A stretch of 64,000 nt of DNA from Triplophysa rosa. Its lineage: Eukaryota; Chordata; Actinopteri; Cypriniformes; Nemacheilidae. The stretch is from assembly GCF_024868665.1 (NCBI RefSeq), contig NC_079891.1, positions 29,652,665-29,716,664 on the forward strand. Reading direction: 5' to 3'. The notes under the pieces were generated by a model. That model did not search any database and was not told the origin of the DNA. It saw only the letters and a program-made list of their open reading frames with translations. Position 1 is the first letter of the stretch. Each line of letters begins with the position of its first letter. Positions 59,201 through 64,000 of this stretch are shown here, one piece after another. The position numbers were made by a program, and so were the translations under genes.

Positions 59201-60365
59201 CATGAAGACGGTTCTTCAGCAGAACAACCAGCTCAAACAGGACCTCAAAAACAAGAAGATGAGGAAGGTAACGTTGATCTACTGTGTATGTTCTCACAAA
59301 ACCTCCGAGAAGGAGAGACTTCAGCTTAGTTTCTTAAAGAACGTAATGTTTGTGTTTGTTAGCAATCTTGGGAATGGTCAATAACTTTTTTAAGTGTGTA
59401 ATAAATGTTCGCTCCGTATTCTTCCCCCACACCAGCGAATGGAACTAAAGGGGGAGTCGACTCCAGTGACGCCGGTAAAAATCCCAGACTGCCCTGTTCC
59501 AGCTTCGCTCTTAGACGAACTGTTGAAGCCCTCGACATCTGTCAATAAAGAACCTCTCAATAACCTCCACAACTGTCTGAAACAGCTGAAGTAAGGCTTT
59601 TGCACATGTGACCATATACAGTCTCGTAAAAAATTAAGAGACCATTCCATATTTTCATTCAATCAGGCTTTCTAGATGTTTTGTTGCCATTCCAGTCCAG
59701 TGTCTGGTGAATTTCAACAGAATCAAACCTCAGGAGTGACAAAGTCATCCAACATGTTCAAGACACATGAAACCTGTGATATTAAACGGAGGTCATCTCA
59801 TAAAAAAATCATTTTTGAAATATTACTGTTGTATTGCTTAAAAGTGAACATCAACATGATTTCTTTGCAGTATTTGAGACCTGAAAAAATACAGAGCATC
59901 TTTTCTGTTATTTTGACCTGTTTCTCCAGTTTTCATTTTCTGCAAATGAATGCAAATAGAAACAATATTTTTATTTGAAATTTGGGAGAAATATTGTTAC
60001 CAGTTCGCAGAATTAAACAAAAATACTCTAAAATCATTTTGGAACGATCTCTTAATTTTTTCCGTGACTTTATATCTATGCCGTATGACAGAATTATTTT
60101 ACACATTTCATAAATATCAAGCTAGCACAACCAGAGAGCAGATGGTGCTTGTTATATGCATCTCCTTACGATCTCCCCGATCGTCTTTTCTCGCAGGCTT
60201 GAGATGGACAGCCTTCAGAAACAGATGGAGGAACACACAGTCACGGTGACATCATTGTCCAACGCAGAGGAGCAGCTCCACAGATTGGGACTCGATGACA
60301 ATAGCAAAGATTCATCTAGTAAAGAAGAGAATGATGATGTGAAGCAGGAGATGCAGCTCTCGTAA
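47279..60365 (+). CDS. golga3: Golgin subfamily A member 3 (golgin-160)
   Basis: 23 coding exons: 47279-47420, 48107-48355, 49335-49447, 49833-50542, 50638-50749, 51546-51852, 51965-52167, 52784-52921, 53034-53195, 53330-53698, 53797-53874, 53957-54220, 54312-54406, 54513-54729, 54908-55051, 55163-55360, 55765-55881, 56019-56158, 56549-56681, 56763-56885, 59103-59267, 59436-59590 and 60197-60365. The sum is 4503 bases, 1500 residues plus stop, against about 1498 in human. All junctions are GT-AG with consistent phase. The N-terminal 400 residues are a non-coiled head (SLRLSIPMQET, QFSTLDPELML, TKEYSFLRTSVPRGPK, SEVDG...NDSDSSSYSS). The rest is nearly continuous coiled coil (DMLTQEA, VMVEAYRRDASSKDQLISEL, KHKAYENAVGILSRRLQE, KREADLVQLNLQVQAV), ending with KIPDCPVPASLL and a short acidic tail. 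Golgin-160 is a peripheral Golgi membrane protein needed for Golgi positioning through dynein and for traffic of some cargoes. Confidence 0.97.
48932..49000. mobile_element. partial GGGATAGTTCACCC MITE, golga3 intron
   Basis: TTAAAGGGATAGTTCACCC and about 50 more bases only; the rest is lost. Confidence 0.6.
49551..49600 (-). repeat. L2-type LINE tail, reverse orientation
   Basis: AAGCTTTTATCCAAAGCAAC is the complement of the TTGGATAAAAGCG tail found elsewhere in the window. It lies just after golga3 exon 4 (its third coding exon). Confidence 0.6.
52236..52571. mobile_element. palindromic hAT-type MITE in a golga3 intron
   Basis: Ends AAGGCTGTCAAACGATTAATC and ATTAATTGTTTGACAGCCCT are inverse. 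The two halves pair across the whole element (AGAATAAAAGTTTGTGTTCAC at the left with its complement at the right). A direct repeat ACGTTGCTAA at 52226-52235 and 52571-52580 contains the expected 8-bp duplication. Confidence 0.85.
55412..55665. mobile_element. GGGATAGTTCACCC-family MITE, golga3 intron
   Basis: Body with CTCACCCTCATGTAATTCC and an inverted half ending TAAATGATGACAGAATC. Both termini are degraded. Confidence 0.65.
56218..56530. other. golga3 intron with a MITE remnant
   Basis: TTAATCGTTTGACAGCCCTAA at about 56424 is one end of the same hAT-type MITE family as 52236-52571; the other end is missing. Nothing else recognised. Confidence 0.5.
57220..58968. mobile_element. AGGCCCCC-ended TTAA-site element, copy B, carrying a BED-finger element
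   Basis: Preceded by TTAA (57216-57219). Starts AGGCCCCCTAATC and ends ATTTGGGGGCCT. The right-hand TTAA is altered. In reverse orientation it matches 13741-14816. Small ORFs inside (57620-57817 minus and others) are broken remnants. The element at 58072-58850 interrupts it; copy A has no such insert. Confidence 0.75.
58072..58850 (+). mobile_element. 779-bp hAT-like element with a BED-type zinc-finger ORF
   Basis: Ends GGATGGGTA (58072-58080) and TACCCATCC (58842-58850) are exact inverses. The flanks ACATGTAG and CTTTGTAG match, with one and two changes, the empty site ACTTGTAG deduced from copy A, so the target duplication is 8 bp as in hAT elements. The plus ORF from 58407 (MERTKRSKVWLHF) contains KVWLHFTKV, CHKCNKTF, then NLSKHLSKAHH: the C-x2-C and H-x4-H of a BED finger, the DNA-binding part of hAT transposases. 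The ORF stops after about 110 codons and no catalytic domain follows, so it is non-autonomous. Confidence 0.8.
59616..60072. mobile_element. MITE with AATTAAGAGA ends, TA target, golga3 intron
   Basis: The left arm from about 59616 (TACAGTCTCGTAAAAAATTA, then AGAGACCATTCC) is inverse, with mismatches, to the right arm from 60041 (GGAACGATCTCTTAATTTTT, then TCCGTGACTTTATA). TA at the ends suits a Tc1/mariner-type MITE. The plus ORFs inside are not genes. Confidence 0.75.
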
Positions 60366-61890
60366 TGCACAAAAAATCCTTGAAAAACACTAGCTGGGAG
60401 AGTTCGGTTTCATCTTTTGGGCACTTTTTAAAAAGAATACGAGTTAAACTGTTTTATTTCTTATCAACTGCCAATATTTGGCTTTCCCATCTTCACCAAG
60501 AATGTTTAGGTGAAACCTGATTGTGTGCACCACAGCTTTATTCTTCTGGGGTAATATTGGTGTTTTTTTGTTTGTTTGTTTGTTTTTGTTCTTTTGTCAC
60601 TATTTATTATAAGTTACATGGAGCTGCTCTCTCTCAAAGCTCAATGTTCATCTCGCTTGCAATTCACAGAAGTCGCCCACCCAATGTTCACGTTGTGATT
60701 TCCAGTCGTTTCCTTTCTCATCTCACGAGAGGTGCAGAAACGGATCAGTGAGGGCTACTGCTAGGCTGCTTAGTTCTGCAGGAGTGTGAAAAATATATCT
60801 GATGAACAGATGACATCCAGGGCACCAGACTTTCAGTGTTACAGTAACTAGGGGCCTGATTGGTCGGCGCACATTTTGCATATCCGTCTGGTGGTAGTAC
60901 TCACTGCATGGAGAATTTAGCAGCTAAACTGTTCTTCCATTCCTCTGTGCCTGTGAATGAGCGAATCTCTCATTCCGTCGCTGGACAGACGCCTGTTCAA
61001 GCCAACATTGAGCTGTTCCCAATGCAATATTATGCATTTATTATCAACAAAAGTAGGCCCCTTATTTATCAAACATCTCAAGCACATATTAGCTTTTCCC
61101 TTTCTAGTATTCTGTTTTTTCCAATGATATAATCGGCAAAAACAGATCCTTGATCAACATTCTTAGTTTTGAAAATTGTACATTTAATAGCAGGGCTGTT
61201 CAACTTGATCCTAGAGGGACGCTGTCTAGCCCAACTCAAACCCCAGGAGATGAATAGTTCTGATAGAAAGTCTATAGCGATGCTGACAATGTCCTGTCTT
61301 TATACACTATATACTGTGTACCACTTTACCCACAAGTCTGTTTACATCCACTGTTTGTCACATTGTGAGGATTAATGAGACCTTGGAGGCTATGATTCCA
61401 ATACTGTAATTTGCACCATGGCCTCCTTAAAAGGATAGTTCACCCAAAAATTTGAATTCTTTCATTATTTACTGACCATTATGTGATTCCAAACCTGTAA
61501 GACGGATACAAACAACATTTGCACTCATTGACTTACATTGTATATAGACACAAAACCCCTGAGACGTCGCAAAATATCTTCTTTTGTGCACCACAGAACA
61601 AAAAGTCTTGCACAATTTTTGAAGGACTTGAGAGCAGATAAATTATGACTTTTTTGCTCTTTTTGAGTGAACTGTCCCTTTAACTCCTGTAATGCCCACA
61701 GTTTCAAACTCAGGACATTAACCCCCAAATGTGTCAATATTTGTGTGAAAGTGGGAGAAAGCAGTTGCCCTTTTGTACAGGGTAACGACTCGCGTATCAC
61801 ATCAGGTCATCTAATATCAACTGACGTCTGGTTTGCGAATGCGAGATCCTGTAAATATCGTCTTGATGCTGTAATAAAATACAGAATAAA
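60366..61890 (+). other. golga3: golga3 3' UTR with candidate polyadenylation signals
   Basis: Begins after the stop codon TAA (60363-60365). AATAAA at 61873-61878 and 61885-61890 are the clearest signals. It contains a (TTTG)n tract near 60566-60583 and a MITE at 61432-61683. The true end is not proven. Confidence 0.5.
61432..61683. mobile_element. GGGATAGTTCACCC-family MITE, probably in the golga3 3' UTR
   Basis: Starts AAGGATAGTTCACCC and ends GAGTGAACTGTCCCTTTAA. Confidence 0.75.
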
Positions 61891-61899
61891 ATGTATTTA

Positions 61900-64000
61900 G
61901 GGCTGCGCCTTAAAATTGGTAAAAAAATCTTAAATACAGCTACAGGTTTCTCAAGTAAATGAACTGATAAATAATTCTGTTAAAATATCTTGGAAAATAA
62001 TGTAACATAGAATGGATGAATGTGCTCTTGAAAGTACAGTCGAGTGTGTTTTACGTATATATTTATAATATAAATGAAAGGTATTGATTTTGCACAACTG
62101 ATAATAGAAAGCTAACTTACTTTCAGGTATGGACAGATGTAAAATATTGTTACTTTTTGATGCCTTTTTTTTTTGCCTGTGTTGATACGATGTTCAATTA
62201 TTTAAAAACATTTTCGCTTCCCAAAATTCTCATGGATGGTTTGCCATTACAGCCTTAACTATTGGAGATGTATGTGGATATATTATAAAAAATATATTAT
62301 AATTTGGTAATTTTTTTGGTGTTTCCCCTGATGTTTGCAATTTACAAACTTTGTCTGTCGTTTGTCTAAGTGGAGCTGAATTTAACTGTCATTGGCTTGA
62401 ACTGTTTAAGAATGTTTTGAGATATGTAATAATGTTTAAACTGCTTTAAATGTTTAAGACCTATTGGGAAATCAAGCTTTACATGCTAACATGTACATTC
62501 ATATTAAAAGGAGTAATACATATTCAACAAAAGGAAGGGTTTTTAATTAATTGAAAATATACTGTGTGTAATATACTGTAGTGACCGTTAAATGCACGAG
62601 TTTCTGTTCAACGTTTCAAAGAAAATGTTCAACTTTCAAATTCTTGCTTTTATGGAATTTGCCATAATTGTGTGTAAAATATAAATCATTCTGTAAGATG
62701 ATTACTTGTTGTCTCCCTTTTTATATTCTGTTGTGCAGATGCATATTGAACCTTAGAGAAGTACAAAATTTGATTTCGGATCCAAATTAGTAGCGTATGA
62801 AATGACTTTTTTTTAAAATGGAAAACCATCTGTACTGGAGAAACTTTGAAGATGCTTTCTAGTTCCCAGTCAAAGTACATGTAAGATATCGAAATTTCTA
62901 TACGTAACATACACTTATTTTAGGTAGGCTATGTTCTGTTAGTTACACTACTAAAGGTAAAATGGTTCTTTCCAGCAATGCCATAATTCCACCCCACCCC
63001 CCGCCAAAAAAAATTATAAAAATTTATTTCTTACCTTAACCTTTTTTTCACAGTTTATAAATTATTTCATTGGCTGCAGTAAAACAAGTCATAGTAAGTG
63101 TAATATCATAGTAAGATATACTTGATTTTTTTTAAATGTTTGCTCATTTCCTACAGCCTAGCCTTTATTGTGCAGTATGCAGTACTTAAATAGACATAAA
63201 CATATCCTTATTTTTTACAACATATTAAATGTTTACAATTCTTTACTTTAGTGACCTGTTCATAAACAGGTCTCAGAATTTGTCAAGCATCAGTTTTGTA
63301 TTGCACTCCCCTCTTTGTTCTATTTTTTCATTCTTTTATTTTCTTGTTGACAGTAAAATGGTTGAAAAAAATACATAGACATATAACACAGTGTAACAAA
63401 TTTTTGTTTTGCCCTACCTTTTTATAGTTCTTGTACAATTCTGTGGTTCTAATTAATGTGATCATATTTATTTTCATGTAGCATCAATGTTTTAGTGTAT
63501 ATTTAACTCAAGTAAATTTTGAGCTTATAGCCTATCATTAAATGCAAAAAACAGCACAAATTGTCACATAATTAAAAGATTATTTTCAAATTGTCAATGT
63601 CAGAAAATTCGAGACATTTCTGAGGCACAGGGAAAGTGGGATGAAGCATTGATGGGTGACACTACGTCTGGAACCAGTTCGTGAGGACAGTATAAGACAA
63701 AAACGATCAAATGTGTTAACTGTTATGTTAAACTGTTGTGTGACCATTTTTTGCTTATTTTTTTGTGAGCACCGTTGATGATAGTAAAAAAAATACAATT
63801 CCTACAATTTTTTTATTGTGTAATAAATACAGGTGGCGACCATTGGGAGCGCTGCTCACCCCTTTCAAATGCCAACAAAGGCAACACCGAGCAAGACGCT
63901 TCCGGGAAGCACGCTTTGTTTAAACGTTAGTTAAACTGAAATAACAGCTGTGATATCGATAACTCATTTTTAAATTTGAACAATTATCATTTTCTGTACC
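61900..64000. other. no gene seen downstream of golga3
   Basis: Very AT-rich. The last about 170 bases are GC-richer (GGCGACCATTGGGAGCGCTG near 63834) and might be the start of another gene's promoter, but no coding exon is visible. Confidence 0.4.

Noticed and set aside
1..64000. A new multi-gene defence or biosynthetic system
   Set aside because: The window holds four conserved vertebrate genes and transposon relics; nothing suggests a linked new pathway.

Overview
The window is vertebrate nuclear DNA, almost certainly from a teleost and probably from a cyprinid. It is AT-rich, has short exons in long introns with GT-AG boundaries, and is packed with short inverted-repeat DNA transposons and L2-type LINE tails typical of carp and zebrafish relatives. 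There is no prokaryotic gene layout, CRISPR array or operon.

Four conserved genes are readable. (1) The 5' end of unc13b lies on the minus strand (three exons between 18830 and 7469; the rest lies beyond the left edge). It encodes the start of the C2A domain of a synaptic vesicle-priming protein. (2) atosb (formerly fam214b) lies on the plus strand, head-to-head with unc13b. Its seven coding exons run from 34609 to 39799, with likely non-coding 5' exons and two candidate promoters upstream. (3) ranbp1 (41901-44536, plus, six coding exons) encodes the Ran-binding cofactor of nuclear transport; one intron has a GC donor. (4) golga3 (47279-60365, plus, 23 coding exons, 1500 codons) encodes golgin-160, a long coiled-coil Golgi protein. 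For all three complete genes the exon phases close without a break.

Layout: 1-470 holds a THAP-domain first exon with a frameshift. 800-7400 is a mosaic of transposons, including a Tc1-like element carrying a second element. 7469-18830 is unc13b with a 9 kb intron full of MITEs. 18831-34608 is the unc13b/atosb intergenic and 5' region. 34609-40800 is atosb, 41690-44980 ranbp1, and 46000-61900 golga3. The last 2 kb shows no gene.

The transposon record is the most unusual part. At least five clear cases of one element inserted in another can be read directly, including a three-level nest in a golga3 intron. Several element families sit at TTAA target sites, and in one case the empty site is preserved in a second copy of the host repeat. 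I found no evidence of a new enzymatic or defence system.
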